This document shows, piece by piece, positions 48,077-57,235 of a stretch of DNA of 64,000 bases. Source of the DNA: Streptomyces sp. ST2-7A (GTDB lineage: Bacteria; Actinomycetota; Actinomycetes; Streptomycetales; Streptomycetaceae); assembly GCF_021390475.1 (NCBI RefSeq), contig NZ_JAJUWS010000025.1, forward strand, positions 1 to 64,000, read 5' to 3'. The notes under the pieces were generated by a model. The model was not told the origin of the DNA and did not search any database. It was given only the letters and a program-made list of their open reading frames with translations. Position 1 is the stretch's first letter. Each line of letters starts with the position of its first letter. The translations under genes were made by a program, and so were the position numbers.

Positions 48077-50581
48077 GTGGCCGAACAGCCCACCCCTCCG
48101 AACGCAGCGTCCGCCGGCGGGACCGATCCGGTCCCCGGCTCCCCGGGCCGCTTACCCCTGGCCGTGGTGGTGGCCGACCACCGGGGGAGCATCACCCACT
48201 GGAGCGCCGGGGCCCGCCGCCTCTTCGGCCTCACCCGCGAGGAGGCCCGCGGCCGGGCCGTCGCCGATGTCCTCCCCGTCTCGGGCGTCTTCGACGTCGT
48301 GGGGGACGGCGAGGACGACGGGGCCGCGTACGCGGGTCTGTACTCCGGCGCCGTCGACGGACCGTCCCGTCCGCTCCCCGGCCACCCCGCCTCGGGTCGG
48401 CTGACCTTCCGTCGCGCCGATGTCCGGCAGGAGGCCCTGTGGTGGACCTATCCGCTGACCGGGCCCCACCCGTTGCGCCTGCTCGCCCTGGCCGCCGACC
48501 CGTTCGCGGTCCCGGTGGGCGACCCCGACACCACCGATGACCCCCACGACCTCGAAGCGGTCGGGGATCCCGGTCCGCCCGTGGACGCCGGGGAGTTGAT
48601 GACCGCGTCCTTCGCCCGCCGCGCGGAACTCCCCGAGGACGACGAGGTCGCCCGTCGGTTGGCCGGCGTCCTGCCCGCCATGAGCCCCGCCGAGAGCGAC
48701 GAGATCGTCTCCAGGGTGCTCGAACTCGGTTATCCCATGGTGGAGATCAACCGATGGCACCGGCTGCCGGTGATCCCCGACTGGGGCGTCCCGCGCCGTG
48801 AGCGGCGTCGGGCCCGCCGCGCCGGGACGGGCACGGACGGCGGAACCGGGGACACCCGGGAGCCTCCCGATCTCGAGTACGCCGCCGTGCGCGAACGCCT
48901 GGAGTTCCTCAACGAGGTCAGTGCGAGCATCGGCACCTCGCTGGAACTGGACCGCACCATCCTGGAGGTCAGCCGGGCCGTCGTGCCCCGCTTCACCGAC
49001 GTCGCCGGCACCTACCTGCGCGAACAGGTGGTGGCCGGTGAGGGTTTCCCCGACGGGCCGCCCGACACCTCCACCCTCTGGCACCGGGTCGCGGTCGAGC
49101 ACGACGACGAACCGGGCCGCTGGGACGACGTGGTGCCGGTGGGCGAGACGATGCCCTTCCCCGAGCACACCCCGTTCTTCCGCTGCATGACCACCGGCCG
49201 ACCGGTGCTGGTCCCCCGGATCACCGAGGAGATGGGCGATGCCATCGCCGCGCAGTTCGAGAAGCGCGACATCCGCCCGTTGATCACCCACCGTTCCATG
49301 CTGGTGGTGCCGCTCCGCGCCCGCCGGGTGGTGCTCGGCTTCATGATCCTGCTGCGCCACGGCTCCCGACCGCCGTTCGACGACATCGACGTGGCCACCG
49401 GCGCCGAACTCGCCGCCCGGGCCGGCCTGGTGATCGACAACGCCCGGATGTACACCCGGCAGGAGAACCTCGCCGACACCCTCCAGGACAGCATGCTGCC
49501 CCGGGCGCGGCCGCGCACGGCGGGCTGCGACGTCGCCACCCGCTACCTGCCCGGAACCCGGCTCGGCCGGGTCGGCGGCGACTGGTTCGACACCATCCGA
49601 CTGCCCGGCTCCCGCACCGCCCTGGTGGTCGGGGACGTCATGGGGCACGGGCTGAACTCCGCCGCGATGATGGGACAGTTGCGCACCGCCGTGCAGACCA
49701 TGGCGGCCATGGACACCGACCCGGCGCACCTGTTGCGCGGCCTGGACGACCTGGCCCGTCGGCTGGGGGAGCACTACCTGGCGACCTGTCAGTACGCCGT
49801 CTACGATCCGGTCGCCTCCACGCTGCGCATCGCCAACGCCGGCCACCTCCCCCCGGTACTGGTCCGCGCGCGGGACGGTCGGGGTGAGCTGCTCGACCTG
49901 CCCACCGGCGCGCCCATCGGGGTCGGCGGGGTCGCCTTCCGGACGGTCACCGTTCCCGTACGGCCGGGGGACCGGCTGGTCATGTGTACCGACGGTCTGG
50001 TGGAGGTGCGCGGGCGGGACATCGGGATCGGACTGACGGCACTGTGCGAGTCCGCCGCCCACCCGGCCGCCTCCATGGACGACGCCTGCGACACCGTGAT
50101 CCGCGCCCTGGCCGCCTCCACCGCGCCCGACGACCGTCGCGACGACGTGGCTCTCCTGATGGCCCGGCTCAACGGCATCCCGGCCGGTGACGTGGCGGTG
50201 CGGGAGGTGCCGGCCGATGCCCGTCGGGTGGGCGAGGCGCGCCGATGGGTGGCCGACCGCCTCCACGGATGGTCGCTGGATTCCCTGACCGACCCCGCCC
50301 GGCAGGTCGTGGGAGAGCTCCTGGCCAACGCCGTACGGCATGCCGGTCCCGGGCCGGTCGGCCTGCGCGTCGTGCGTTCCGACGCGCTGCTGATCGAGGT
50401 CTCCGACACCGACCCGGAACTCCCGGTGTTGGAGGAGGCCGGACCCACCGACGAGGCCGGACGGGGTCTGGCGGTTGTCGGCCGGCTGGCCCGGGCCTGG
50501 GGCAGCAGCCGCACCGGGCACGGCAAGACGGTGTGGTGCGAACTGTCCCTGCCCCGTCACCGACCCCCACCCCGTCACTGA
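48077..50581 (+). CDS. SpoIIE-type PP2C phosphatase with PAS, GAF and HATPase domains
   Basis: This is an 834-residue multi-domain signalling protein (GTG 48077 after AAGGAG). Residues 1-150 form a PAS-like sensor (VVVADHRGSITHWSAGARRLFGLTREEARGRAVADVLPV). Residues ~270-460 form a GAF domain, and ~470-690 a SpoIIE/RsbU-type PP2C phosphatase (GGDWFDTIRLPG, VGDVMGHGLNSAAMMGQLR, CTDGLVEVRGRDIGIGL, DDVALLMARL). The C-terminus is an RsbW-like HATPase (VGELLANAVRHAGPGPVGLRV, GRGLAVVGRLARAWGSSRTGHGKTVWCEL). Such proteins control sigma-factor antagonists by dephosphorylation and phosphorylation. No anti-anti-sigma or sigma gene is adjacent, so it acts on unlinked partners. Confidence 0.92.
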   Translation: MAEQPTPPNAASAGGTDPVPGSPGRLPLAVVVADHRGSITHWSAGARRLFGLTREEARGRAVADVLPVSGVFDVVGDGEDDGAAYAGLYSGAVDGPSRPLPGHPASGRLTFRRADVRQEALWWTYPLTGPHPLRLLALAADPFAVPVGDPDTTDDPHDLEAVGDPGPPVDAGELMTASFARRAELPEDDEVARRLAGVLPAMSPAESDEIVSRVLELGYPMVEINRWHRLPVIPDWGVPRRERRRARRAGTGTDGGTGDTREPPDLEYAAVRERLEFLNEVSASIGTSLELDRTILEVSRAVVPRFTDVAGTYLREQVVAGEGFPDGPPDTSTLWHRVAVEHDDEPGRWDDVVPVGETMPFPEHTPFFRCMTTGRPVLVPRITEEMGDAIAAQFEKRDIRPLITHRSMLVVPLRARRVVLGFMILLRHGSRPPFDDIDVATGAELAARAGLVIDNARMYTRQENLADTLQDSMLPRARPRTAGCDVATRYLPGTRLGRVGGDWFDTIRLPGSRTALVVGDVMGHGLNSAAMMGQLRTAVQTMAAMDTDPAHLLRGLDDLARRLGEHYLATCQYAVYDPVASTLRIANAGHLPPVLVRARDGRGELLDLPTGAPIGVGGVAFRTVTVPVRPGDRLVMCTDGLVEVRGRDIGIGLTALCESAAHPAASMDDACDTVIRALAASTAPDDRRDDVALLMARLNGIPAGDVAVREVPADARRVGEARRWVADRLHGWSLDSLTDPARQVVGELLANAVRHAGPGPVGLRVVRSDALLIEVSDTDPELPVLEEAGPTDEAGRGLAVVGRLARAWGSSRTGHGKTVWCELSLPRHRPPPRH

Positions 50582-50586
50582 TCCCC

Positions 50587-50622
50587 GCGCCGGCAGCCTC
50601 CCGACGGACCGGCTGCCGCGCG
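50587..50622 (+). terminator. Hairpin after the SpoIIE-type gene
   Basis: CGGCAGCC (50591-50598) pairs with GGCTGCCG (50611-50618), with flanking GCGC/CGCG able to extend the stem. It starts ten bases after the stop codon. Confidence 0.5.
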
Positions 50623-50868
50623 GTACCGACCTGTGGTGCCGCGCGGTGGTCACCGGCGCACGTCCCCGGTCGGGGCGACACCCCACCACCGGGCCCTCCG
50701 GCACCACCACCGCGCACGGCTCCGGCGCGGTGCCCATCGCCCGGGTGCGGCGCCGCGCCGTACCCGGGGTCGTATGCCCGGCGTCCCGCGCCGTCCCGCC
50801 GTACCCGTCGGCGCCGCGCCGCGGGTGCCACCGGGAACCAGGAGCACGGATCACGACGAGGAGACGGC

Positions 50869-51729
50869 ATGGCCGACGCGATACCCGGCACCACACCGCA
50901 CCACCCGACGTCCCCCGACCCCGCGGGCGAGCCGGGAACCGGCGCCGAGCGGTGGGAGGCGTACTGGAAATCCGTTCCCCCCGCCCGAACCGGGGACACG
51001 CCCGGCACCGGCGGTGACGCCGACCCCGGTGAGGGCGTCGTCCTGTGGGACACCCCCGCCGTGCTCGCCCCCGGGGCGCCCCTCCTCTTCGCGGGCACCG
51101 GTGGGGGCGCCGATCACCCCGACCTCCCCGACCTCCCCGTGGTGGACGTGGGGTGCGGGAACGGCACCCGGACCCGTGCGCTGGCCGCCCGCTTCAGCCG
51201 GGTCATCGGTATCGACGTCTCGACCACCGCCGTCGAACTCGCCCGGCGGGCCGCCGAGGAGGACCCCGGCCCCACCCCGGAGTTCCGGCGGGCCGACGCC
51301 GCCGACCCGGACACCGTCCGGGCCCTGCACGCCGAACTCGGCGACTGCCACGTGTACCTGCGCGGGGTGCTGCACCAGGCCCCGCCCGGCGTGCGCGAGG
51401 CGCTGGCCGCCGGCGTGGCGACCCTGGTGGGATCCCGGGGTCGGGCCCTGGTGGTGGAACCCGCCGCGGCGGCCGAGCCGGTGCTGCGGTCCCTGATGGA
51501 ACGTCCGCAGGGACCGCCCGCCTCGCTCGCCGCCGTGTTCGCGGCCGGCCTCACCCCCGCCGACCTCCCCGACGCGGAGATCCCCCGGTTGTTGCGGGAG
51601 GCCGGTCTGGAGGTGCTGGAGTCGGAACCGGTCCCCCTGGGGACCACCGCCCGCCGGCCCGACGGCGGGCCGGTCGAGCTCCCCGCCCACCGCCTGCTGC
51701 TGGGCCGCGCCCCCGCCCCGTCCCACTGA
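50869..51729 (+). CDS. SAM-dependent methyltransferase, class I
   Basis: The 286-residue protein has the class I methyltransferase motif VVDVGCGNGTRTRALA (motif I), followed by VIGIDVSTTAVELARRAA (motif II with the ribose-binding Asp) and a later DCHVYLRGVLHQ segment. The N-terminal GAERWEAYWKSVPP suggests the thiopurine-methyltransferase-like or TehB-like subgroup of small-molecule methyltransferases. ATG 50869 has GAGGAGA upstream. A ~290-bp gap separates it from the SpoIIE gene and ~100 bp with a terminator separate it from dppA. The substrate is unknown. Confidence 0.83.
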   Translation: MADAIPGTTPHHPTSPDPAGEPGTGAERWEAYWKSVPPARTGDTPGTGGDADPGEGVVLWDTPAVLAPGAPLLFAGTGGGADHPDLPDLPVVDVGCGNGTRTRALAARFSRVIGIDVSTTAVELARRAAEEDPGPTPEFRRADAADPDTVRALHAELGDCHVYLRGVLHQAPPGVREALAAGVATLVGSRGRALVVEPAAAAEPVLRSLMERPQGPPASLAAVFAAGLTPADLPDAEIPRLLREAGLEVLESEPVPLGTTARRPDGGPVELPAHRLLLGRAPAPSH

Positions 51730-51734
51730 ACCCC

Positions 51735-51797
51735 GCGGGCGGCGCGCGCCGGCCGCGCGTGCCGCGAACCGTCGGGACGCGCCGGCGCGCCGCCCGC
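51735..51797 (+). terminator. Hairpin between methyltransferase and dppA genes
   Basis: GCGGGCGGCGCGC (51735-51747) pairs perfectly with GCGCGCCGCCCGC (51785-51797). It lies six bases after the methyltransferase stop. Confidence 0.55.
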
Positions 51798-51830
51798 CCC
51801 GGCCCCGCCGCCCCGCGTACCCTGCCCGCC

Positions 51831-52664
51831 ATGAAGGTCCTGATCAGCGCGGACATGGAGGGCGCCACCGGCGTCACCTGCCCCGCCGACTGTCTGCCCG
51901 GCACCCCGCAGTGGGAACGCTGCAGGGCCCTGCTCACCTCGGACGTCAACGCCGCCGTCGAGGGCCTCTTCGCCGGCGGTGCCGACGAGGTGCTGGTCAA
52001 CGAGGCCCACATGACCATGCGCAACCTCCTGCCCGAGCGGCTCGACGAGCGGGCCGAGGTGCTGATCGGCCGGCACAAACCGCTGGGCATGGTCGAGGGG
52101 GTCCAGCACGGCGACGCCGACGGCATCGTCTTCCTCGGCTACCACACCGGCGCCGGTGACGAGGGCGTCCTCGCCCACACCTACCTCGGCAACTCCCTGA
52201 CCGGCGTCTTCGTCGACGGTGTCCGCGCGAGCGAGGGCCGGCTCAACTCCCTGGTGGTCGCCGAGTGGGGAACCCCGGTGATCCTGGTCACCGGGGACGA
52301 CCTCACCTGCGTCGAGGCCGCATCCTGGGCGCCGACCGCCCGCACCGTCGCGGTCAAGGACCACGTCTCCCGCTACGCCGCCGTCTGCCGGCCGCCGGCC
52401 CGCACCGCCGCCGACATCCGGGCCGCCGCCGAGGCCGCGGCGGCCCTCGCCGTGCGCCACGCACCGGCCGATCCGAGGCGCCGGACCATCGAGGTGGAGT
52501 TCGACGCCGAGCACCTCGCGGGGGCCGCGACCATCGTTCCCGGTGTCGAACGGATCGATTCACGCCGAGTGGCCTTCACCGTTTCGGACATGTATCGGGG
52601 TATCCGTTGTTTCAAGGCGGTCACCACGGTCGTGGCCGCCGCTGTCGAGGAGTGGTATGGCTGA
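51831..52664 (+). CDS. dppA: M55-family D-aminopeptidase
   Basis: The 277-residue protein conserves the zinc and catalytic set of Bacillus subtilis DppA almost position for position. Asp8 and Glu10 lie in ISADMEG, His60 in VNEAH, His105 in GYHTGAG, His115 in VLAHTYLG and the Glu near 135 in ASEGRLNS. It should release N-terminal D-amino acids from peptides such as D-Ala-D-Ala in the cytoplasm. Its 3' end overlaps the M20 peptidase start by 8 nt, so the two are translationally coupled and probably act on the same peptide pool. Confidence 0.92.
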   Translation: MKVLISADMEGATGVTCPADCLPGTPQWERCRALLTSDVNAAVEGLFAGGADEVLVNEAHMTMRNLLPERLDERAEVLIGRHKPLGMVEGVQHGDADGIVFLGYHTGAGDEGVLAHTYLGNSLTGVFVDGVRASEGRLNSLVVAEWGTPVILVTGDDLTCVEAASWAPTARTVAVKDHVSRYAAVCRPPARTAADIRAAAEAAAALAVRHAPADPRRRTIEVEFDAEHLAGAATIVPGVERIDSRRVAFTVSDMYRGIRCFKAVTTVVAAAVEEWYG

Positions 52665-54192
52665 GCACGCTTCCCCCCGGACCCCGGTGACGGCTCCCGA
52701 CCGTTCCCGCCGCCCGGATCGCGGCGGGTCCGAGGCGGGTCCACCCGATCCCGTCGACCGGCGGGCCCTGGACGAGGCGGTGGACGGCACCGCCGAACTG
52801 ATCCGCGTCGACACCGTGAACCGGGGCGGCGGTGACGGCCGGGAACGCGAGGCCGCCGAGTGGGTGGCCGAACGCCTGGCCGGCGCCGGACTCGAACCCC
52901 GACTGCTGGAGAAGGCACCCGGCCGTACCAACGTCGTCGCCCGTCTGCCCGGCACCGAGCCCGGGGCCGACGCCCTCCTGGTCCACGGTCATCTGGACGT
53001 GGTCCCCGCCGACGCCGCCGACTGGACCGTGCCCCCCTTCGCGGGGGAGATCCGGGACGGCGTGGTGTGGGGCCGCGGCGCGGTCGACATGAAGAACGCC
53101 GTCGCCATGACCGTGGCCCTGGTGCGCGCCTGGTCCCGGGCCGGGGTGCGTCCGCGCCGCGACATCGTGCTGGCCTTCACCGCCGACGAGGAGGACACCG
53201 CCGAGTACGGTGCCGGTCACCTGGTGCGCGAACACGCCGACCTCTTCGATGGATGCACCGAGGCCATCGGCGAGTCCGGCGCCTTCACCTGCCACACCGC
53301 CGACGGTCGTCGGCTCTACCCGGTCGCCGCCGGTGAACGCGGCACCTCCTGGGTGCGGCTCACCGCCCGGGGCCGGGCCGGTCACGGCTCGAAGGTCAAC
53401 CGGGAGAACGCGGTCGGACGACTGGCCGCCGCCGTGAACCGCATCGCCGAGCACCACTGGCCGCTGCGATTGGCACCCGCTGTGCGCGCCGCCCTGATCG
53501 AGTTGGCCGTGCTGCACGGGGTGCGCCCGTCGGGCGGAACGCCGAGCGGGGTGTCGGCGAACGGGTCGGCCGGGACCGGAAGCGAGGACGACCGGGCCGG
53601 GACCTGCCGCCGCGCCTGGGAGGCGGTGCTCGCCGACACACCCGGCGATCCCGCGCACATCGCGACCCGGGAACGCGCCGTGACCGAGCTCCTCGAGGCG
53701 ATCGGCCCCGCCGCCACACTGGTCGCCTCCACCGTGCGCAACAGCGCGAACCCGACCGTCCTGAACGCCGGCGGGAAGATCAACGTCATCCCCGGCCGGG
53801 CCGAGGGCGCGGTGGACGGCCGTGTGGTGCCGGGCGGCGAGGAGGAGTTCACCGAGACCATGGACCGCCTCACCGGTCCATCGGTGGACTGGGAGTACCA
53901 CCACCACATGGGGCCCTTGGAGGCCCCGCTGGACTCGCGGACCTACGCCGTGCTGCGCGGCGCGCTGTCGTACTTCGACCCCGGCGCGCACGTGGTGCCG
54001 TACTTCATGTCCGGTGGGACCGACGCCAAGCAGTTCGCCCGCCTGGGCATCGTCGGGTACGGCTTCACTCCGTTGCGGTTGCCGCCCGGATTCGACTACC
54101 AGGCGATGTTCCACGGTGTGGACGAGCGGGTCCCGGCGGAGGCGCTGCACTTCGGGGTCCGGGCCCTGGACCGCGCGCTGCGCACCCTCTGA
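52657..54192 (+). CDS. M20-family metallopeptidase
   Basis: The 511-residue protein has the M20 motif LLVHGHLDVVPADAADWTVPPF (metal His and Asp) and GRGAVDMKN (bridging Asp). FTADEEDTAEYGAGHLV supplies the catalytic Glu-Glu, and MFHGVDERVPAEAL the C-terminal His. A dimerisation domain interrupts the catalytic domain and carries a Gly/Ser/Glu-rich insert of ~40 residues. It probably cleaves dipeptides or N-acyl amino acids. ATG 52657 has GAGGAG upstream and lies inside the end of dppA. A ~40-residue charged leader precedes the fold. Confidence 0.9.
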   Translation: MAEHASPRTPVTAPDRSRRPDRGGSEAGPPDPVDRRALDEAVDGTAELIRVDTVNRGGGDGREREAAEWVAERLAGAGLEPRLLEKAPGRTNVVARLPGTEPGADALLVHGHLDVVPADAADWTVPPFAGEIRDGVVWGRGAVDMKNAVAMTVALVRAWSRAGVRPRRDIVLAFTADEEDTAEYGAGHLVREHADLFDGCTEAIGESGAFTCHTADGRRLYPVAAGERGTSWVRLTARGRAGHGSKVNRENAVGRLAAAVNRIAEHHWPLRLAPAVRAALIELAVLHGVRPSGGTPSGVSANGSAGTGSEDDRAGTCRRAWEAVLADTPGDPAHIATRERAVTELLEAIGPAATLVASTVRNSANPTVLNAGGKINVIPGRAEGAVDGRVVPGGEEEFTETMDRLTGPSVDWEYHHHMGPLEAPLDSRTYAVLRGALSYFDPGAHVVPYFMSGGTDAKQFARLGIVGYGFTPLRLPPGFDYQAMFHGVDERVPAEALHFGVRALDRALRTL

Positions 54193-54558
54193 CGTGCTCC
54201 GATGCGCGTCCCCGCCCCGGCGGTTCCGGACGACAGTCGTCGGAAGCGACTGTGGGGTGCTCGTCGGTTCGCCGGTCGGAGGAGGTTCCGCCGGGGATGC
54301 CGGCGGGTTCCGGCGGCCGTGCCGGGATCGCCCGGAGGTCCGCGGCGCCCCCCGGGGCCGAGGAGTTCCTCCGGTGGGCATCCGGCGCGTATCGGCCCTA
54401 GGGTGGACGAAGTGCCCCGGGTGGGGAGTCCGTCGTGTCCCGGCGGTGCCCCGCCCCGTCGGTCCCGGTGCCGGGACGAGGAAGGGCCGGGGAGACCCGC
54501 CGGCGCGCGGTCCCGTCCGGGGTGGCAGCACACGAACGAGACCTCCGGGAGGCAGAAG
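54193..54558. other. Intergenic region before the CBS-domain gene
   Basis: I see no gene here. The right end carries the GGGAGG ribosome site of the CBS gene. The segment TAGGGT near 54399-54404 could be a -10 box, but no -35 is evident. Confidence 0.35.
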
Positions 54559-54984
54559 ATGACCACCGCCGCCGATATCATGCACGCCGGTGCCCGCTGG
54601 ATTCCGGCCGGGGAAACCCTCGACCGCGCCGCCCAGTTGATGCGCGAACTCGACGTGGGGGCGCTACCGATCAGCGACAACGACGACCGGATGTGCGGCA
54701 TCGTCACCGACCGCGACATCGTGGTGAAGTGCGTGGCCGCCGGCCACGACCCCTCCCGGGTGACCTGCGGGGAGTTGGCCGAGGGGACCCCGAGGTGGGT
54801 GGGGGCCGAGGCCGATGTGGGGGAGGTGCTCCAGGAGATGACGGAGCATCGCATCCGACGGTTGCCGGTCATCGACGGGGACAAGCGACTGGTCGGCATG
54901 ATCAGTGAGGCCGACCTCGCCCGTCACCTGAGCGATGATCAGATCGCCGCCTTCTGCGGGCACGTCTACGCCGAGTCGCACTGA
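54559..54984 (+). CDS. Tandem CBS-domain protein
   Basis: The 141-residue protein consists of two CBS motifs and little else: TAADIMHAGARWIPAGETLDRAAQLMRELDVGALPISDNDDRMCGIVTDRDIV and VGEVLQEMTEHRIRRLPVIDGDKRLVGMISEADLARHL. Stand-alone CBS pairs bind adenosine nucleotides and are often stress or dormancy induced in actinomycetes. The role here is unknown. ATG 54559 follows GGGAGG by eight bases. A strong 14-bp hairpin follows the gene. Confidence 0.88.
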   Translation: MTTAADIMHAGARWIPAGETLDRAAQLMRELDVGALPISDNDDRMCGIVTDRDIVVKCVAAGHDPSRVTCGELAEGTPRWVGAEADVGEVLQEMTEHRIRRLPVIDGDKRLVGMISEADLARHLSDDQIAAFCGHVYAESH

Positions 54985-55449
54985 CCTACCGGGCGGGCCC
55001 ACCGGCTTCGCGGGAGCCCGGAGTCGGGTGTCACGCCTCCGACGCCCCCACCGGCGCCTCGTGCGCCGGTGGGGGCATCGCGCGGACGGCACGGGAGGAG
55101 CGGCCGGTCCGCCGCCCGGGGTTCGGTCCGCGGGACGCGAGGAGGCGGCGCATCCCGGGGCCACGAGCCCCCGCGCCTCCCCACGGGGCCGCCGGCCCGC
55201 CGGGTTCGGGGATTCCCCGCTCCGGCCGAATCGTGCCCCCGGCGGTCACCACCGGTCACCGCCGGGACCCCGGCCCTCCGTCCTCCGGCACGCCCGGCGG
55301 GCCCGGCGGGCCCGTGTCCGGGCGCCGGTTCCCGAGGTGGTGGTGCGTCTGTGGGGGAACCCTGCCCGCCACCCTGTTGATCGGGCTGCCGGTGGGTGGG
55401 TGCCTCGGTTACCGGCACGGTCGTCGTCGAGCCGGCACGGGGAGCGGTG
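54985..55449. other. Intergenic region after the CBS gene
   Basis: Apart from the terminator at 55044-55076 I see no gene or convincing signal in this 465-bp stretch. The frames here lack the codon bias of the neighbouring genes. Confidence 0.4.
55044..55076 (+). terminator. Terminator after the CBS gene
   Basis: GCCCCCACCGGCGC (55044-55057) pairs perfectly with GCGCCGGTGGGGGC (55063-55076) around a 5-nt loop, 60 bp after the stop. Confidence 0.8.
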
Positions 55450-56307
55450 TCACCCCCGGCAGAGCACCTCGCCGTGCAGGACGGCGAACCAGCCGTCCTC
55501 CGCGGCGGCCCACTCCCGCCACCCCGCGGCGATCGCCGCCAACTCCTCCTCCGTGGCGTGGCCGCCGGTCACGGCGAGACGGGCGAACCCCGAGGCCGTG
55601 CACCGCTCCGCCCACAGCCCGCCCCACCACTCCCGGTCGGCCGGCTCGGCGAAGCACCAGGAGGAGGCCGAGGGAGTGATGTCCGTGAAGCCCGCCTCCC
55701 GGGCCCAGCCCCACAGCCTGCGGCCCGCGTCGGGTTCGCCACCGGCCGCCCGGGCGACCCGTCGGTACAGCGCGGCCCACAGTTCGAGGGCGGGCGGGCG
55801 CGGCCACCAGGTCATCGCGGCGTAATCGGCGTCGCGGACCGCCACCATCCCGTCGGGTCGGCACAGTCGGCGCATCGCGCGCAGGGCTTCCACCGGATCG
55901 CCGAGGTGTTGCAGGACCTGATGGGCGTGCACGACGTCGAAGCCGCCGGTGGGGAGGGCGGAGCTCTCCGGCTCGGTGATGTCGCCGGTCACGAACCGTG
56001 CTTTCCCGGCGGCGCCGCCCCGGGCCGTCGCCTCCGCGCGGGCGGTCTCCAGCACGTCGGGGGCCGGATCGATCCCGACCACGTCGCCCGGCGCGACCCG
56101 TTCGGCCAGGTCGAGGGTGATGGTGCCCGGCCCGCACCCGACGTCCAGCAGATTCGTGCCCGGCCGCAGGTGGGGCAGCAGGTAAGCCGCCGAGTTCTCC
56201 GCCGTCCGCCACCGGTGCGAGCGCAACACCGAGGTGTGATGGCCGTGGGCGTAGACCGCCGTTCGTGCCCCGGCCCCGGGGGCGGGAGCGGGCGTGGACT
56301 CGGGCAT
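55450..56307 (-). CDS. SAM-dependent methyltransferase (UbiE/type-11-like)
   Basis: The 285-residue protein has LLDVGCGPGTITLDLAERV (motif I), VVGIDPAPDVLETARAEA (motif II), FDVVHAHQVLQHLGDPVEALRAMRRLCRPDGMVAVRDADYAAMTWWP (post-motifs) and a helical C-terminus rich in Trp. The N-terminal VYAHGHHTSVLRSHRWRTAENSAAYLL stretch is typical of small-molecule C- or O-methyltransferases in actinomycetes. ATG 56307 is preceded by GGGAGG at good spacing. The substrate is unknown and the gene has no obvious operon partner. Confidence 0.85.
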   Translation of the reverse strand: MPESTPAPAPGAGARTAVYAHGHHTSVLRSHRWRTAENSAAYLLPHLRPGTNLLDVGCGPGTITLDLAERVAPGDVVGIDPAPDVLETARAEATARGGAAGKARFVTGDITEPESSALPTGGFDVVHAHQVLQHLGDPVEALRAMRRLCRPDGMVAVRDADYAAMTWWPRPPALELWAALYRRVARAAGGEPDAGRRLWGWAREAGFTDITPSASSWCFAEPADREWWGGLWAERCTASGFARLAVTGGHATEEELAAIAAGWREWAAAEDGWFAVLHGEVLCRG

Positions 56308-56433
56308 GGGAGAACCTCCCGGGGAGTCGGATCGGGGTCGGTCGACCCTGCCGGTCAGCTTCTCGGGTGTCTCATTCCTCGAGCAAGATGATTCCGACAT
56401 GTGGACGGTTGGGGGTCGACGCGCCGCCGGTCG

Positions 56434-57186
56434 TCACCGGTTCTCGCCGACCGTGCCCGTCTCCGCCCCCGCCGGTGCCCCGGGGGTTTCCGAGGACTTC
56501 GGGGACTTCGGCACCCCTCCCCGGGAGTCCGTGCCTCCCGCCCGGTCCCGCCGTCGGCGGACCAGGAACCGACCGGTCCGCGGCACCACCGTCACCAGTA
56601 CGGCCAGTCCCACCGCGACCGCGACCGCCTGCCAGGTGCTCGGGAAGATCGCGCCCCCGACCAGCCCGATCAACTGGTACGTCGCGGCCCAGGCCAGCAC
56701 CGCGGGCACCGAACCGCGCAGGTAGTCGCGCAACGGCATCCGGGCCATGATGCAGGCCAGCAGCACCGGCACCCGCCCCGCCGGAACCAGCCGCGAGAGC
56801 ACCAGCACGGTCGCCCCCCGGCGTTCCAACTGCCGCCGCGAGCGGTCCAACAGTTCCGGCGTCACCTGCTCGCGCAAGCGGTGCCACCACCGACCCGCGC
56901 CCCCCGACTCCAGGCCGCGCCGGCCCAGCACGAACAGCAGGGCGTCACCGGCGAACGCCCCGGCGGCGGCGACCACCAATACCAGCAACGAGGACCACAA
57001 CGGCTGCCCCTCGTGCAGGGCGACCACCGCCGCCGAACTGACCACCGCTCCGGTGGGCACCACCGGTACCAGCGCCCCGATGAAGACCAGCAGGAAGAGC
57101 GAGGGGTACCCGAACACGCCCCGGGCCACCTCCTGCGCCGTCCCCGCCGCGGCCGTCACCGCCGCCGTCACCGCTTCCGTATCCAC
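56434..57186 (-). CDS. DedA-family membrane protein
   Basis: The 250-residue protein starts at GTG 57186 after a GGAGGAGAGGG stretch. It carries the DedA/SNARE-associated domain: FGYPSLFLLVFIGALVPVVPTGAVVSSAAVVAL, GDALLFVLGRRG, the characteristic RLVPAGRVPVLLACIMARMPLRDYL amphipathic block, and a C-terminal hydrophobic helix. The family includes undecaprenyl-phosphate and phospholipid flippases that need an Arg in this block. The C-terminal ~50 residues are a disordered tail. The MBL gene lies 49 bp upstream on the same strand, so the pair may be an operon. Confidence 0.85.
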   Translation of the reverse strand: MDTEAVTAAVTAAAGTAQEVARGVFGYPSLFLLVFIGALVPVVPTGAVVSSAAVVALHEGQPLWSSLLVLVVAAAGAFAGDALLFVLGRRGLESGGAGRWWHRLREQVTPELLDRSRRQLERRGATVLVLSRLVPAGRVPVLLACIMARMPLRDYLRGSVPAVLAWAATYQLIGLVGGAIFPSTWQAVAVAVGLAVLVTVVPRTGRFLVRRRRDRAGGTDSRGGVPKSPKSSETPGAPAGAETGTVGENR

Positions 57187-57235
57187 CGCGGGCCCTCTCC
57201 TCCGCCCCCCGGCGCCGACGCGCCGAACGTCCCGC

